DNA of 64,000 nt from Providencia vermicola (GTDB taxonomy: Bacteria > Pseudomonadota > Gammaproteobacteria > Enterobacterales > Enterobacteriaceae), in the NCBI RefSeq assembly GCF_020381325.1, contig NZ_JAGSPI010000006.1:265875-329874 (forward strand). Reading direction: 5' to 3'. A model generated the notes under the pieces. It worked only from the letters and a program-made list of their open reading frames with translations, was not told where the DNA came from and ran no database searches. A program made the position numbers and the translations under genes. Positions 11,581-21,960 of the stretch are shown here, one piece after another; within the stretch, counting starts at the first letter, position 1; each line of letters begins with the position of its first letter.

Positions 11581-12867
11581 TTATAGTGACGCAGGCTGAC
11601 AAGCTGCATTGTAGATACGTAAAACATCAATAATGTGCTCAATAGCGAAGTCATGGGCAGAAGTTTTGTATGCACGATTGCGTGCGAAATCGTACTGAGC
11701 GGGTAAGTACTGACTAACTAATGTAAGTGGGATAGTCACTTGCTCTAAGTTGGCAAATAATTGCTTAACAGCTTGCTGAACTCGTTGATTAGGCCAGTAA
11801 TAGCGTAGTCTGTCGGAGTAACTAAAGTGACGAGCAAGGCGCTGTTGCTGCGTATCACCATGGTAATAACGTTGCCAATTTTCAGGGTGTGCTAACATTT
11901 GTTCCTCTAAAACTTGGCGTAATTGGCTCTGTTTTTCCGCGGGAACTAACTCTTTTTCAATTAATTCCAAAGCGTATAGCGCCTCACGTAAAGCGAAAGT
12001 CAAAGCAGGGCCGACTTTTAAAATAGCAAAGTGATCTCGGACAAGTTCATGGTAGGCAGTTGCAGGTTGGTAGTCGGTTGAATGCGCTTCAAAAACCATG
12101 TTTGGGTAGTTTTCAATAAATTTGCTTAATGAAATGGCTTTTTCAGCTTGGTAGTCGACCACACTATCATGAGAAAATTCAACGCCAGGTTGCACCACTA
12201 GCCCAACAACGGATGGCCAAATAGGCGTTAAATCTTGGGCGGCAAAGGCGTCTTTATGAGCGGTAATTGTCTTCTGTGCTGCGTTTTCAGACGTGACTTC
12301 AAGCTCATCAAGGGACTCATTTGCTCCGCCAGGCACAGGGACTTCCGTTCCTATGATGTACACAATTTCATGTTCTGGATGATGTTTTTGACGTGTTTCT
12401 TCGCAAACTTTGGCCAGTCTTGCTGCTCGTTTGGCGATCACGTCATCGGACAGTACCGCAGGGTCATCAGCACAAGACATGCTACAATCAAGGTGAATTT
12501 TGCTAAAGCCTGCCGCAACATAATGCATTACAACGGATTCTGCTTGTTGCATTGCATATTCAGCAGGCAAATGTTGCCAACGATTTGGCCCTAAGTGATC
12601 ACCTCCTAAAATTAATTTATCTAAGCTTAAACCTAAATTATTCGCAAGGTTATCAACGTATTCACGAAAATCTTGCGGGGTCATTCCTGTATAACCCCCT
12701 TCATGATCAACCTGATTTGAGGTTGCTTCGACCAATAGCAAACTTCCATTATCTTTGGCATGTTTGATGGCGGCTTCCAATACCAAAGGATGAGCGGAAC
12801 AAACCGACGTAATCCCAACTTGCTCACCTTGCTTATGTCTTTCAATAAGCTTTGATATACCGTTCAT
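11581..12867 (-). CDS. kbaZ: KbaZ, tagatose-1,6-bisphosphate aldolase accessory subunit
   Basis: 428 residues from the ATG at 12867 (GAGGT upstream; start aligns with the E. coli protein, 426 residues). Conserved blocks include SVCSAHPLVLEAAI, LGGDHLGPNRWQ, IHLDCSMSCADDP and YIIGTEVPVPGGA. KbaZ stabilises and activates KbaY; it was once annotated as tagatose-6-phosphate kinase, but the 6-kinase step is thought to be done by phosphofructokinase, and no separate kinase for it is seen here. First gene of the operon, preceded by an AgaR-like site at 12876-12895. Confidence 0.92.
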   Translation of the reverse strand: MNGISKLIERHKQGEQVGITSVCSAHPLVLEAAIKHAKDNGSLLLVEATSNQVDHEGGYTGMTPQDFREYVDNLANNLGLSLDKLILGGDHLGPNRWQHLPAEYAMQQAESVVMHYVAAGFSKIHLDCSMSCADDPAVLSDDVIAKRAARLAKVCEETRQKHHPEHEIVYIIGTEVPVPGGANESLDELEVTSENAAQKTITAHKDAFAAQDLTPIWPSVVGLVVQPGVEFSHDSVVDYQAEKAISLSKFIENYPNMVFEAHSTDYQPATAYHELVRDHFAILKVGPALTFALREALYALELIEKELVPAEKQSQLRQVLEEQMLAHPENWQRYYHGDTQQQRLARHFSYSDRLRYYWPNQRVQQAVKQLFANLEQVTIPLTLVSQYLPAQYDFARNRAYKTSAHDFAIEHIIDVLRIYNAACQPASL

Positions 12868-12875
12868 TGTAACCT

Positions 12876-13083
12876 CTTTCATTTCGTTTTGTTTCTTTTT
12901 TTGTTTGTTTAACACCTTTTCACGTTAATCGAAAGGAAAAACAAGATCAATAAAATAAAGAAAACGAAAGGTTGTTAGGGTTTATTTTGTGACAAGGGAT
13001 CCGTTTTTTGCTAAAAATAAGCAAATTGATAGGTGAATAAAAATCGAAACGAAAGTAAACTGTTAGAATAAAGGAAATGAAAG
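12876..13083. promoter_or_regulatory. agaR-kbaZ divergent control region with AgaR-like operators
   Basis: Four stretches resemble the published E. coli AgaR operator (TTTCRTTTYRTTTY core, DeoR family): 12876-12895 on the plus strand (CTTTCATTTCGTTTTGTTTC), and on the minus strand 12953-12970, 13041-13055 and 13071-13083 (CTTTCATTTCCTT). They flank both promoters, as expected for a repressor that controls itself and the catabolic operon. The first overlaps the kbaZ leader within 30 bases of its start. Confidence 0.65.
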
Positions 13084-13165
13084 GCAGAAATTCGTTGAAA
13101 CTCAAGTGAAAGTCGCAATGTGGTTTTTGTATTTCTCGTTGATTGTTGGTTATGTGGATACGTTA

Positions 13166-13960
13166 ATGAAAAAAAGTGTTCGTAGTACAAGTGAAAGGCG
13201 AGAAAAAACGATCTCGTTGCTTAAACAACAAGGCGCTGTTCAGGTCACTGATCTTGCTGAATTATTCAATGTATCAACAGTAACAATTCGAGGTGATCTA
13301 ACATTTATCGAGAAAATGGGTATTGCAACCCGAACATATGGTGGGGCATTACTGAGTGACTTTCCCAGTATGACAACGGAAAGAACCATTGAAACGAAGC
13401 AAACTGAACATTTAGCGGTTAAGCAAAAAATAGCGCAATTAGCTGTCACATTAATAAAACCAGGTAATACGATTATTTTGGACTCGGGCACCACAACGTA
13501 TGAAATAGCCTTACAGCTTAAGGAAATGAAAGATATTACTATCATGACTAATGGGATGAATGTGGCGAATGCATTAGTGGATGCTAATCAAATTGAGTTA
13601 CTTGTGACAGGGGGGCATTTACGTCGTAGCTCATTGTCATTTTACGGTTCTCAGGCTGAGCTTTCATTGGAAAATTACCATTTTGATATGGTATTTCTTG
13701 GGGTAGATGGTTTTAGTTTAACCCAAGGAATTACAACGCATCATGAAAATGAAGCGCGTATGAACCGCCGAATGTGTGAAGTTTCGAAGAAAATCATTGC
13801 CGTTGCTGATTCTAGTAAATTTAACCAAGTTAGCTTGCACCGTATTATCGACACGGAAAAGGTGGATGTACTAATTACGGATAGTCAAATTACGGATGTA
13901 ATGCGAACAGGGCTAGAAAAACTGGGCATCGAGGTGATGATTGCGGATGTTTCAAGTTGA
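13166..13960 (+). CDS. agaR: AgaR, DeoR-family repressor of the GalNAc/galactosamine genes
   Basis: 264 residues from the ATG at 13166, chosen because MKKSVRSTSERRE lines up with the start region of E. coli AgaR (269 residues); an upstream GTG at 13106 would add 20 residues with no recognised counterpart. N-terminal DeoR helix-turn-helix (VQVTDLAELFNVSTVTIRGDL), then the DeoR sensor domain with LDSGTTTYEIA, MTNGMNVANAL, LLVTGGHLRR and VADSSKFN. Divergent from the catabolic operon and probably autoregulated through the dispersed operator motifs. The inducer is probably a phosphorylated amino sugar. Confidence 0.92.
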   Translation: MKKSVRSTSERREKTISLLKQQGAVQVTDLAELFNVSTVTIRGDLTFIEKMGIATRTYGGALLSDFPSMTTERTIETKQTEHLAVKQKIAQLAVTLIKPGNTIILDSGTTTYEIALQLKEMKDITIMTNGMNVANALVDANQIELLVTGGHLRRSSLSFYGSQAELSLENYHFDMVFLGVDGFSLTQGITTHHENEARMNRRMCEVSKKIIAVADSSKFNQVSLHRIIDTEKVDVLITDSQITDVMRTGLEKLGIEVMIADVSS

Positions 13961-13968
13961 TGGTTGGT

Positions 13969-14007
13969 AAACCGCTTTAACTATTCACCTTAATTAAAGC
14001 GGTTTTT
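13969..14007. terminator. Terminator between convergent agaR and araA
   Basis: Arms AAACCGCTTTA and TAAAGCGGTTT separated by 15 bases, followed by a T-run on the plus strand and preceded by A residues on the minus strand. It ends agaR and may also serve araBA. Confidence 0.75.
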
Positions 14008-14010
14008 CAA

Positions 14011-15531
14011 TCATGAGAAAAACTTATAATATAGTTCATTCCAGCGTAATTCATTTTTAAAAGCCGGAAGTTGCGTATGAGGGTCAATAACCAAGAGCTC
14101 AATGCCGCACATTTCAGCGTACAATCTCATGTACTCAATATCTAACGCTTGTGAGAATACGGTATGGTGAGCACCACCAGCCAACATCCAAGCTTGGGCC
14201 GCGATATTCAGTGTTGGATGCGGCTGCCAAACAGCATGTGCAACAGGTAAGTTAGGGAGCGAATGTGGGGGGGCTATGGTATCTACGCTATTGACTAATA
14301 AGCGAAAGCGATCGCCAATATCAATTAAGCTGATATTGATTGCAGGCCCAGGTGTTGCCGTGAAAATTAAGCGAGCAGGGGCTTCCTTACCCCCAATACC
14401 TAAATGTTGCACATCTAATATGGGTTTTTCACTAGAACTAATCGATGGGCAAATTTCGAGCATATGGGAGCCCAATACCAAACCATTACCTGTTTGCGAG
14501 TCAAATTGGTAAGTGTAGTCTTCCATAAAGGAAGTTCCACCTTTTAGGCCTTCAGCCATGACTTTACTTATCCGAAGTAACGCAGCGGTCTTCCAATCTC
14601 CTTCAGCGCCAAAGCCATAACCTTGTTGCATTAAGCGTTGTACGGCTAAACCAGGGAGTTGTTTTAACCCATATAAATTTTCAAATGTGGTGGTAAAGGC
14701 ATGAAATTTTCCTTGTTCAAGAAATCTTTTCAGACCCAATTCAATGCGTGCGGCGTTAAATAAATTTTGTCGTTGCTCGCCATTCACTTTGACTGTTTCA
14801 CTGAGCTGATAGGTGCTCTCATATTCATCAATTAATGCGTTAATATCACCTTGGTGAATATTATCGATAACTGAAACTAAATCGCCTAAGCCATAACCAT
14901 TTACTGAGTAGCCAAATTTAATTTGTGCAGAAACTTTATTGCCTTCAGTGACAGCAACTTCACGCATGTTATCACCAAAACGTACGACTTTTAGATTTTT
15001 ACTTTCATGGATACCAAGGGCAACACGTACCCACCGACCAAGTTGTTGATGGACATTTTTGTCATGCCAAGAACCGACGACAACAGTATGTTGTTTGCGC
15101 ATTTTAGCACCAATAAAGCCAAACTCGCGACCACCATGAGCAGTTTGATTTAAATTCATGAAATCCATATCAATAGAATCCCATGGAATAGAATCACTAA
15201 ATTGTGTATGTAATTGAAGAAGTGGTTTTTCTAAGAAATTGAGGCCATTAACCCACATTTTGGCAGGTGAAAAAGTATGTAACCAAACGATAATGCCGAG
15301 ACAATTTTTATTGTAATTGGCATCTCTGCATATTTCGCTGATTTCATCTGGGGTCGTTGCTAGCGGCTTAATCACTAGCTTTATAGGCAGCTCTGCTTGC
15401 ATATTAAGCCCATTAACGACCGTTTCAGCCTGTTGGGCAACTTGTTGTAGTGTTTGCGTACCGTATAGATGCTGAGAGCCAATCACAAACCAAACTTCTA
15501 AATTATCAAAGGTGTTCATATCTACTTTCAT
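14011..15531 (-). CDS. araA: L-arabinose isomerase
   Basis: 506 residues from the ATG at 15531, or 502 from the ATG at 15519, which matches the E. coli start better; neither has a clear ribosome site. Interconverts L-arabinose and L-ribulose. Conserved segments: [58 protein letters not shown] [23 protein letters not shown] and [11 protein letters not shown]. It follows araB by 42 bp. araD is not adjacent, so the ribulose-5-phosphate epimerase must be supplied from elsewhere. Confidence 0.95.
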   Translation of the reverse strand: MKVDMNTFDNLEVWFVIGSQHLYGTQTLQQVAQQAETVVNGLNMQAELPIKLVIKPLATTPDEISEICRDANYNKNCLGIIVWLHTFSPAKMWVNGLNFLEKPLLQLHTQFSDSIPWDSIDMDFMNLNQTAHGGREFGFIGAKMRKQHTVVVGSWHDKNVHQQLGRWVRVALGIHESKNLKVVRFGDNMREVAVTEGNKVSAQIKFGYSVNGYGLGDLVSVIDNIHQGDINALIDEYESTYQLSETVKVNGEQRQNLFNAARIELGLKRFLEQGKFHAFTTTFENLYGLKQLPGLAVQRLMQQGYGFGAEGDWKTAALLRISKVMAEGLKGGTSFMEDYTYQFDSQTGNGLVLGSHMLEICPSISSSEKPILDVQHLGIGGKEAPARLIFTATPGPAINISLIDIGDRFRLLVNSVDTIAPPHSLPNLPVAHAVWQPHPTLNIAAQAWMLAGGAHHTVFSQALDIEYMRLYAEMCGIELLVIDPHTQLPAFKNELRWNELYYKFFS

Positions 15532-15573
15532 TCTTTAGGATCGCTTATTGTGTAGGGGTAAGGCCACTCTACA

Positions 15574-17247
15574 CTACTCATTTGCGGCATAGCAAGGCTC
15601 GGCGGCGAGATGCCATTTTTGATAACGTTGATAAAGCGCCTCATATTGTAGAGCCCTCGCAGGATCAGGCATCATCGTACACTCAATTGGGCTCGCCATG
15701 TGTTTTTGTGCTTGTGAAATGGTTGAGTGAACGCCTGCGGCGACAGCAGCAAAAATTGCAGCACCTAAGGCACAGCACTGGTCAGAGGCAACAATCTGAA
15801 GAGGTCGGTTCATCACATCAGAGCAGACTTGCATGATGATAGGGGATTTACGTGCTATTCCACCTAATGCTAACACGTTGTCAACCGGGATATTTTGGTT
15901 CACAAAGCATTCCATAATGGCACGAGCACCGAATGCGGTAGATGCAATAAAGCCACCAAAGAGGGTTGGTGCATCAGTTCCCAGATTTAAATCTGTGATA
16001 ACACCTTTTAGACGTTGGTTCGCAAATGGTGTGCGACGGCCATTAAACCAATCTAGCACTATAGGGAGTTTCTCTAAGGAGGTTTGCTCCGCCCATGCAT
16101 TGGTCAGCGCAGGAAGTAATGTAGATTCAACCTGTTTTAACGTATTTGCTAACTCAGGATGGCTCTGGCTTGCGTAATTTAATGACCAGCCAAGTAAATT
16201 CCCAAACCATGCATACATATCGCCAAAAGCAGACTGACCAGCTTCCATCCCGACAAAACCAGGAATGACGCTACCATCAACTTGCCCGCAGATCCCTGCA
16301 ACTGCCCGATCGCCAACTAAATCATATTCAGTGATCAAAATGTCGCATGTTGATGTACCAATTACTTTCACTAATGTATAAGGTTGAGCGCCAGCACCGA
16401 CAGCGCCCATATGGCAATCAAATGCGCCACCTGCAATTTGTACTGTGGCAGGAATACCTAAGCGATTGGCCCATTCAGCAGTAATGGTACCAACCGATTT
16501 TTCAGCCGTATAAGTATCGGTAAATAAAGGATAATCGAGGTCATTGACTAAAGTAGGGTCAAGTGCATGTAAAAAATCACGTGCGGGAACGCCTCCCCAA
16601 CTTGGGTGCCATAATGATTTATGGCCTGCGGCACAGCGTCCGCGTTTGATATCTTTTGGTGCCTGAGTACCGCTAAGAAGAGCAGGAACCCAGTCACACA
16701 GCTCAATCCAAGAAACTGCTGTTTTTCGAACTGCTTCATCAATGCGAGAAATATGCAGGATTTTTGCCCAAAACCATTCTGAGGAATAAATGCCACCAAT
16801 GTAACTACTATAATCATTGAATCGTCCACTATGGCAAAGCTGAGTAATTTCTTCGGCTTCTTCAATTGAAGTATGGTCTTTCCACAACACAAACATGGCA
16901 TTGGGGTTATCCATAAATTCAGGCCGTAAAGCTAATACTTGGCCTTCACGATCAATGGGAGCGGGGGTCGAACCTGTGCTGTCTACACCTATGCCAATAA
17001 TATGTTGACGCTGTTCAAAAGATAACATTGCAACAACGGCTTTAATCGCTTGTTCCATTGATTCAATGTAATCCAATGGATGGTGACGAAATTGGTTATT
17101 TGCTGGGTTGCAAAATAAGCCTTTTTTCCAGCGTGGATAATAAATAACTTCTGTGGCGATTTCAGAGCCTTCTATGCAATCGACAGCGAGGGCACGTACA
17201 GAATCACTACCAAAATCGAGTCCAATAGCAATCGCGTTTGTTGACAT
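15574..17247 (-). CDS. araB: L-ribulokinase
   Basis: 557 residues (E. coli 566). FGGY-family kinase: N-terminal [16 protein letters not shown] phosphate loop, [14 protein letters not shown], a central [15 protein letters not shown] segment and C-terminal [18 protein letters not shown]-binding region. Phosphorylates L-ribulose to L-ribulose-5-phosphate. First gene of an araB-araA unit, divergent from araC across 279 bp. Confidence 0.95.
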   Translation of the reverse strand: MSTNAIAIGLDFGSDSVRALAVDCIEGSEIATEVIYYPRWKKGLFCNPANNQFRHHPLDYIESMEQAIKAVVAMLSFEQRQHIIGIGVDSTGSTPAPIDREGQVLALRPEFMDNPNAMFVLWKDHTSIEEAEEITQLCHSGRFNDYSSYIGGIYSSEWFWAKILHISRIDEAVRKTAVSWIELCDWVPALLSGTQAPKDIKRGRCAAGHKSLWHPSWGGVPARDFLHALDPTLVNDLDYPLFTDTYTAEKSVGTITAEWANRLGIPATVQIAGGAFDCHMGAVGAGAQPYTLVKVIGTSTCDILITEYDLVGDRAVAGICGQVDGSVIPGFVGMEAGQSAFGDMYAWFGNLLGWSLNYASQSHPELANTLKQVESTLLPALTNAWAEQTSLEKLPIVLDWFNGRRTPFANQRLKGVITDLNLGTDAPTLFGGFIASTAFGARAIMECFVNQNIPVDNVLALGGIARKSPIIMQVCSDVMNRPLQIVASDQCCALGAAIFAAVAAGVHSTISQAQKHMASPIECTMMPDPARALQYEALYQRYQKWHLAAEPCYAANE

Positions 17248-17526
17248 AAAAACCTCAAGTTCACAAGGATCATAATTAAGATCCGTACCATAAAAAATAT
17301 TGGCTGAAAGTGTGAGGAGGGGTTAGCTACAAATATGCACAATCCTGCTTTCTTCATTCAGAATGTGAACTTCATCAATATCTTATCAGGGAAGTGAGTC
17401 ACCAAAAACGGGCAGAGTTGAGGTTAATAGGTTGCCGCTGTATATTTAGATATGAAAGAGATAGTGATGATGTATGACAATAAGCAGGAAGCTAGCATAT
17501 TTTTTTGTCATTATTGAGGAAAAACA
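17248..17526. promoter_or_regulatory. araB-araC divergent control region
   Basis: 279 bp. An AraC half-site-like sequence on the minus strand at 17313-17329 reads TAGC, seven bases, then TCCTCA (E. coli araI1 has TAGC-N7-TCCATA). A CRP-like dyad TGTGA-N6-TCAAT lies at 17364-17379. The arrangement, with AraC site nearest araB and CRP site further out, is what an araBAD-type promoter would need. The individual matches are imperfect. Confidence 0.5.
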
Positions 17527-18420
17527 GTGCATCAACGAACTAATTTAGATTCACAGCCTAACCCATTATTGCCAGGGTATCCGTTCAATGCCTATCTTGT
17601 GGCAGGATTAACGCCGATCGTTATTGGTGGTCCATTAGACTTTTTTATAGACCGAGCTTTAGGGATGAAAGGTTATATTTTAAATATGACTATCAAGGGG
17701 CAAGGGCAGGTATTTGATGGTGAAAAACGTTTTTTTTGTGAGCAAGGTGACTTACTGTTGTTCCAACCAAAAGAACCACACTTTTATGGCAGGTCGCAAG
17801 ACAGTGATTGCTGGTATCACCGTTGGATTTACTTCCGCCCTAGGGCATATTGGGCTGATTGGCTCGAATGGAAAACGCAAACCCAGAAAGTGGGGCGCTT
17901 AACACTAGAGACACAAGAATTACAGAAAGAATTTGAGCAACTATTTATTTCTATTGAACAAATTCACCAGTCAGGCAAACACCTTTCTGAAGAATTTGCC
18001 ATGAATTTGCTTGAACGTTTATTATTACGTTGTATTGAAGAAGAGCCACAAGCTTCTCATAAGCGGATTGATACACGCATTATTGAAGCGTGCCAATTTA
18101 TGACGAATAATTTGGCTGATGACATTCGTATAGAGGATATTGCTAGTCATGTGTGTTTATCGCCTTCGCGATTAGCACACCTTTTTCGGGATGAAATGGG
18201 GATTAATATCTTACGTTGGCGTGAAGATCAGCGAGTTATTCGAGCTAAGTTGCTTTTGCAAACGACCCAAGACCCTATTGCGAGGATTGGTCGTACTGTC
18301 GGTTATGATGATCAGCTCTATTTCTCACGTGTTTTTCGTAAGCGGGTTGGCGTTAGTCCCAGTGATTTTCGCCGCCGATATTTAGAGTTATTAATTCAAT
18401 CTGAATTGGAAGAGGAGTAA
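17527..18420 (+). CDS. araC: AraC, arabinose-responsive transcriptional regulator
   Basis: 297 residues; GTG start preceded by TTGAGGA. N-terminal cupin that binds arabinose ([57 protein letters not shown]) and C-terminal double helix-turn-helix ([43 protein letters not shown]). Nearly the E. coli length (292). Divergent from araBA; likely also controls the adjacent ABC importer. Confidence 0.95.
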   Translation: MHQRTNLDSQPNPLLPGYPFNAYLVAGLTPIVIGGPLDFFIDRALGMKGYILNMTIKGQGQVFDGEKRFFCEQGDLLLFQPKEPHFYGRSQDSDCWYHRWIYFRPRAYWADWLEWKTQTQKVGRLTLETQELQKEFEQLFISIEQIHQSGKHLSEEFAMNLLERLLLRCIEEEPQASHKRIDTRIIEACQFMTNNLADDIRIEDIASHVCLSPSRLAHLFRDEMGINILRWREDQRVIRAKLLLQTTQDPIARIGRTVGYDDQLYFSRVFRKRVGVSPSDFRRRYLELLIQSELEEE

Positions 18421-18459
18421 TGCAGTGCTGATAAGAGCCGCATTACTCCTTGGAATGGG

Positions 18460-19425
18460 TTAGTGTTTATTGATAAGTTGTGAAAGATTTATCCCTTTTA
18501 AGAAGATAAAGGCCAATAACAAGCTTCCCCAGAGTGTCATGGTGATGTAACTGCTAATCCCTAGAATATTTAAGCCGCTTTCTAGCATTTGTAATAAAAT
18601 CAAAGCCATAAAAATACCAAAGACTTTACCAAACCCACCATCAGGGTTTACGCCGCCTAATACCACGGCCAAAATAGATACCAGCAAATATGAGTCCCCG
18701 TAAGAGGCTTTTGCTGAATTCAGTTTTGACATCATTAATAAAGCCGCAACGACACAGAAAATAGACGATAAAATATAGACCCAAATGAGGTTTTTCTTGG
18801 TGTGAATCCCAGAATAATAGCTGGCGCGTTCATTCGAACCAATAAGATAAATCGTACGACCGAAAGTGGTTTTCTCTAAAATCACCCATAGTACAAATGA
18901 AACAGCTAAAAAGATAATTAGTGGGACAGGAATACCAAGGATATCTGAGCTATTTATTGTGAGGATATAGTCAGGGAAATTCGAAATCGCAGAGCCTTTA
19001 GAGATTAAAATATTGATCCCATTGAGTAAAGTCATAATCCCTAAAGTCGCAAGGATTGGAGATACACGCACGACAGCAATGAGAAATCCATTGATTGAGC
19101 CAATAATAACTGCGGTGATTAAACCTGCAATGATGACAAGAAAGAAACTGCCTAAGGTGGGAGGATATTGAGTTGCAATCCAAGCCATAACAAGGCTACA
19201 GGCGTTCATTGTTGCAATAATCGATAAATTTATCCCCCCTGTTAACATCGTCACCGCCATAGCAAGCGCAAGAACACCTAATACAGGGACTTGTGTCGCA
19301 ATAGATTGAAAATTAGCCGATGACCAGAAAACATTGGGGATCAAAATACTAAATGCCACTATAACCAAGCCGATAAGTAAGCTCAGGTAAATTTCGACAT
19401 TATCTTTTACTTTTCTTGAGCTCAT
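18460..19425 (-). CDS. Sugar ABC transporter permease 2 (RbsC family)
   Basis: 321 residues with about eight to ten membrane segments and the RbsC/LsrC-family signature region VLGGVNPDGGFGKVFG. Inner-membrane channel subunit of a carbohydrate-type importer. Three bases separate it from the preceding permease gene, so the two are translated together. Two different permeases with one fused ATPase is the layout of the LsrACDB and YtfQRT-YjfF systems rather than of AraFGH, which uses one permease. Confidence 0.85.
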   Translation of the reverse strand: MSSRKVKDNVEIYLSLLIGLVIVAFSILIPNVFWSSANFQSIATQVPVLGVLALAMAVTMLTGGINLSIIATMNACSLVMAWIATQYPPTLGSFFLVIIAGLITAVIIGSINGFLIAVVRVSPILATLGIMTLLNGINILISKGSAISNFPDYILTINSSDILGIPVPLIIFLAVSFVLWVILEKTTFGRTIYLIGSNERASYYSGIHTKKNLIWVYILSSIFCVVAALLMMSKLNSAKASYGDSYLLVSILAVVLGGVNPDGGFGKVFGIFMALILLQMLESGLNILGISSYITMTLWGSLLLAFIFLKGINLSQLINKH

Positions 19426-19428
19426 GTT

Positions 19429-20403
19429 TTAAACCTCTCGACTTTTGTGTTGGCTCCATGCCGTCATACTGATGCTCACGACGATAACTAGGCCAGTGAC
19501 AACGGTATGCCAATAGGAAGAAATACCTAAGAGGTTTAGGCCATTTTGTAAGACGGCCAGCAGGGTCACCCCTAGTAAGGTTCCGAGTAAAGTGCCTCGT
19601 CCTCCAATGATACTGGTACCACCTAATACGACTGCAGCCAAAACCGTTAGCTCATACCCCAGTAATGAATCAGGGGCTACGGTGAGCACCGTTGCAGACT
19701 GTACTACGCCAGCCACGCCTGACATCAATCCCATATAACCATAAACAAATAGTTGCAGTTTGAAGATACCAAACCCCATCCTTGATGCAGCTTCTTTATT
19801 ACCACCCATCGCGTAAATCATGCGACCAATGCTAGTTTTATTCATAACAAAGGCGGTTAAGATGATGACGGCAAGTACCGTTAAGATTTGCAGGCTCAAT
19901 CCATAATCATAACTATCTGCCGCAGTGAACTTAAATAATAAAATGCCTTGTTCGAACCATTCAGGGTAGCTATATAACCAGATACCTTTGGTTAAATAGA
20001 GTAATAAACCGTAGAAGATATTTAATGTTGAAATGGTAATAATAATTGAGGGAACTTTCAGGCGATTGACCAAAATAGCATTAACTAAACCAAGCAATAA
20101 ACCCACACCACCAGATAATGCGAAGGCAAGGGCAAAATTCCCCGTAGTACCCTGAATTAGGGTGACCATAATGTACTGGGAAATAATTGTCATAGCAGGA
20201 AATGAAATATCGATACCGCCGGAGATGAGTACAATAAATAGGCCGCAGGCTAAGATGGTTAGCATGGCGTAGTTGTTAACTAAGTCATAAATATTGCTGA
20301 GTGTCATAAAATCATCACTCGCAAAAGATAAATAGCCACTGATAATTATAATAATGATACCTAAGAATAACTCGTGGCCTTTAATTCCAAGTTTATTAAC
20401 CAT
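19429..20403 (-). CDS. Sugar ABC transporter permease 1 (RbsC family)
   Basis: 324 residues from the ATG at 20403, which overlaps the ATPase stop by eight bases and has GAGGTGG upstream; a further upstream start would lack this site. About nine hydrophobic segments, with the family motif VVLGGTSIIGGRGTLLGT near the C-terminus. Partner of the other permease in a hetero-dimeric channel. Confidence 0.87.
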   Translation of the reverse strand: MVNKLGIKGHELFLGIIIIIISGYLSFASDDFMTLSNIYDLVNNYAMLTILACGLFIVLISGGIDISFPAMTIISQYIMVTLIQGTTGNFALAFALSGGVGLLLGLVNAILVNRLKVPSIIITISTLNIFYGLLLYLTKGIWLYSYPEWFEQGILLFKFTAADSYDYGLSLQILTVLAVIILTAFVMNKTSIGRMIYAMGGNKEAASRMGFGIFKLQLFVYGYMGLMSGVAGVVQSATVLTVAPDSLLGYELTVLAAVVLGGTSIIGGRGTLLGTLLGVTLLAVLQNGLNLLGISSYWHTVVTGLVIVVSISMTAWSQHKSREV

Positions 20404-21877
20404 TGACCACCTCAGATAAAATGGCTTCTGTTGTTTCTCCAGGTAAATAGGTCGAAATAATTTCACCTTTACGCATCACTAATATGCGGTGGCTATTAAA
20501 AAAGGCTTCATCTATTTCATCCGTGACCATCAATACCGCGATCCCTTTTTGGGCTAATGCACGAATAATCTGGTAAATTCCTGCTTTATTGGCAATATCA
20601 ACACCAACGGTAGGTGCATCAAGAATGAGTACCTTGGGGTTGATCGCCAGCCATTTAGCAATGGCAACACGTTGCGCATTTCCCCCTGATAATGTATTAA
20701 CGGGCAAATTTACACTGCCAATTTTGATGGCTAATTGTTCAACTAAATCAATGACAACGCTATTTGCTTTGGTTTTATTGAGAAGCTGCCAAGGGGTTTT
20801 GAGCTTATTTAAAATAGTTGAAATGATATTGTCATTGATGGATTGCTCCATAACTAGCCCAGTATTCATTCTATCTTCAGACACATAGCCTATTCCCGCT
20901 TTTATTGCATCACGGTTACTAGCGAATTTAACGGGGCTTCCTTTAAGAAATATTTCGCCACTCTTTGGTTTGGTGACACCAAATAAGCTTAGACAAAGTT
21001 CGGTACGACCTGCACCTAATAACCCTGTAATTGCAACAATCTCACCTTGGTGAATTTTAAATGAAATATTTTTGTATTCATTATCTCGATTTAGGTTTTT
21101 GATTTCTAATGCAACGGTATTGTGCTGTTCAATAGGAGGAAGTACTGTGTAGGAAAAGGCTTTTCCCGTCATTAAAAATGCCAATTTTTTATTATCAATG
21201 TCGGCAGCAGGGTATGTCCCAACTAGTTTTCCATCTTTTAGCACTGTGATCCTATCGGAAATTTCCATCACTTCATCAAGTCGATGGCTGACAAACACCA
21301 CGCAAATTCCTTTTCTCTTTAAATCGTGCACCACTTGCAGTAGCCCTTTAACCTCTTGCATTGTCAATGAGGCTGTCGGCTCATCCATAATAATAAGTTT
21401 GGCTTCTTGAGATAGAGCACGGCAAATAGCCACAATTTGCCGCTGGGCAATGGGTAACGACTCAACTGTTGTATCTAAATCGAGCTGTGCATTGATACTT
21501 TTTATGGCTTTTTCTGCTATTTGACGAATGCTTTGTTTGTTTACAATAAATTTATGATGGTACTGGTTGATGCCAATATTTTCAGCAACGGTTAAATTCG
21601 GAAATAACGATAAATCTTGATAAATGACTTGAATGCCTGCTTTTACCGAATCAATAGGTGATAAATGGGAAAATTTTTTCCCATTCACGGTAATATCTGC
21701 TCCAGCATCAGGGTGATAAACACCTGATATAATTTTAATAAGTGTGGATTTTCCACAACCATTTTGTCCAGCTAGGCAGTGGACTTCCCCTGGAAGTAGT
21801 GTCAAGGCCATGTTATCAAGCGCCTTCACACCATAGAAGGTTTTATTGATATTACCCAGCGAAATAAAGGGTTCCAT
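20396..21877 (-). CDS. Sugar ABC transporter, tandem ATP-binding protein
   Basis: 493 residues with two ABC domains, as in RbsA/AraG/LsrA. NBD1: Walker A GQNGCGKST (37-45), Walker B LIIMDEPTAS, but a degenerate signature (LPIAQRQ). NBD2: degenerate Walker A (GLLGAGRTE), intact signature LSGGNAQR, and Walker B LILDAPTVGVD in which the usual catalytic Glu is Ala. One competent site built from NBD1 Walker and NBD2 signature motifs therefore remains. The gene sits between araC and codBA, so arabinose is the likely substrate, by context only. Confidence 0.88.
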   Translation of the reverse strand: MEPFISLGNINKTFYGVKALDNMALTLLPGEVHCLAGQNGCGKSTLIKIISGVYHPDAGADITVNGKKFSHLSPIDSVKAGIQVIYQDLSLFPNLTVAENIGINQYHHKFIVNKQSIRQIAEKAIKSINAQLDLDTTVESLPIAQRQIVAICRALSQEAKLIIMDEPTASLTMQEVKGLLQVVHDLKRKGICVVFVSHRLDEVMEISDRITVLKDGKLVGTYPAADIDNKKLAFLMTGKAFSYTVLPPIEQHNTVALEIKNLNRDNEYKNISFKIHQGEIVAITGLLGAGRTELCLSLFGVTKPKSGEIFLKGSPVKFASNRDAIKAGIGYVSEDRMNTGLVMEQSINDNIISTILNKLKTPWQLLNKTKANSVVIDLVEQLAIKIGSVNLPVNTLSGGNAQRVAIAKWLAINPKVLILDAPTVGVDIANKAGIYQIIRALAQKGIAVLMVTDEIDEAFFNSHRILVMRKGEIISTYLPGETTEAILSEVVNG

Positions 21878-21916
21878 TTTTACCTCTGTCTACATTGGCA
21901 ACCTACAGACACAACA

Positions 21917-21944
21917 ATTCTTACCACCTATTGGCGGCAAGAAT
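21917..21944 (-). other. Intercistronic hairpin between binding-protein and ATPase genes
   Basis: Twelve-bp stem (ATTCTTACCACC against GGCGGCAAGAAT, two G-U pairs in the minus-strand RNA) with a 4-base loop and no T-run. Hairpins at this place in binding-protein operons usually cause partial termination or protect the upstream message, giving more binding protein than membrane components. Confidence 0.6.
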
Positions 21945-21960
21945 CGGTTAATGCGAATTT

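Noticed and set aside
13106..13165. GTG start that would lengthen AgaR by 20 residues
   Set aside because: The extra segment is hydrophobic, unlike the family N-terminus, and has no clear ribosome site.
18414..18449. GGAGTAATGC/GCATTACTCC inverted repeat at the araC stop
   Set aside because: Ten-bp arms but a 16-base loop and no T-run on either strand; could weakly end araC, not secure enough to call.
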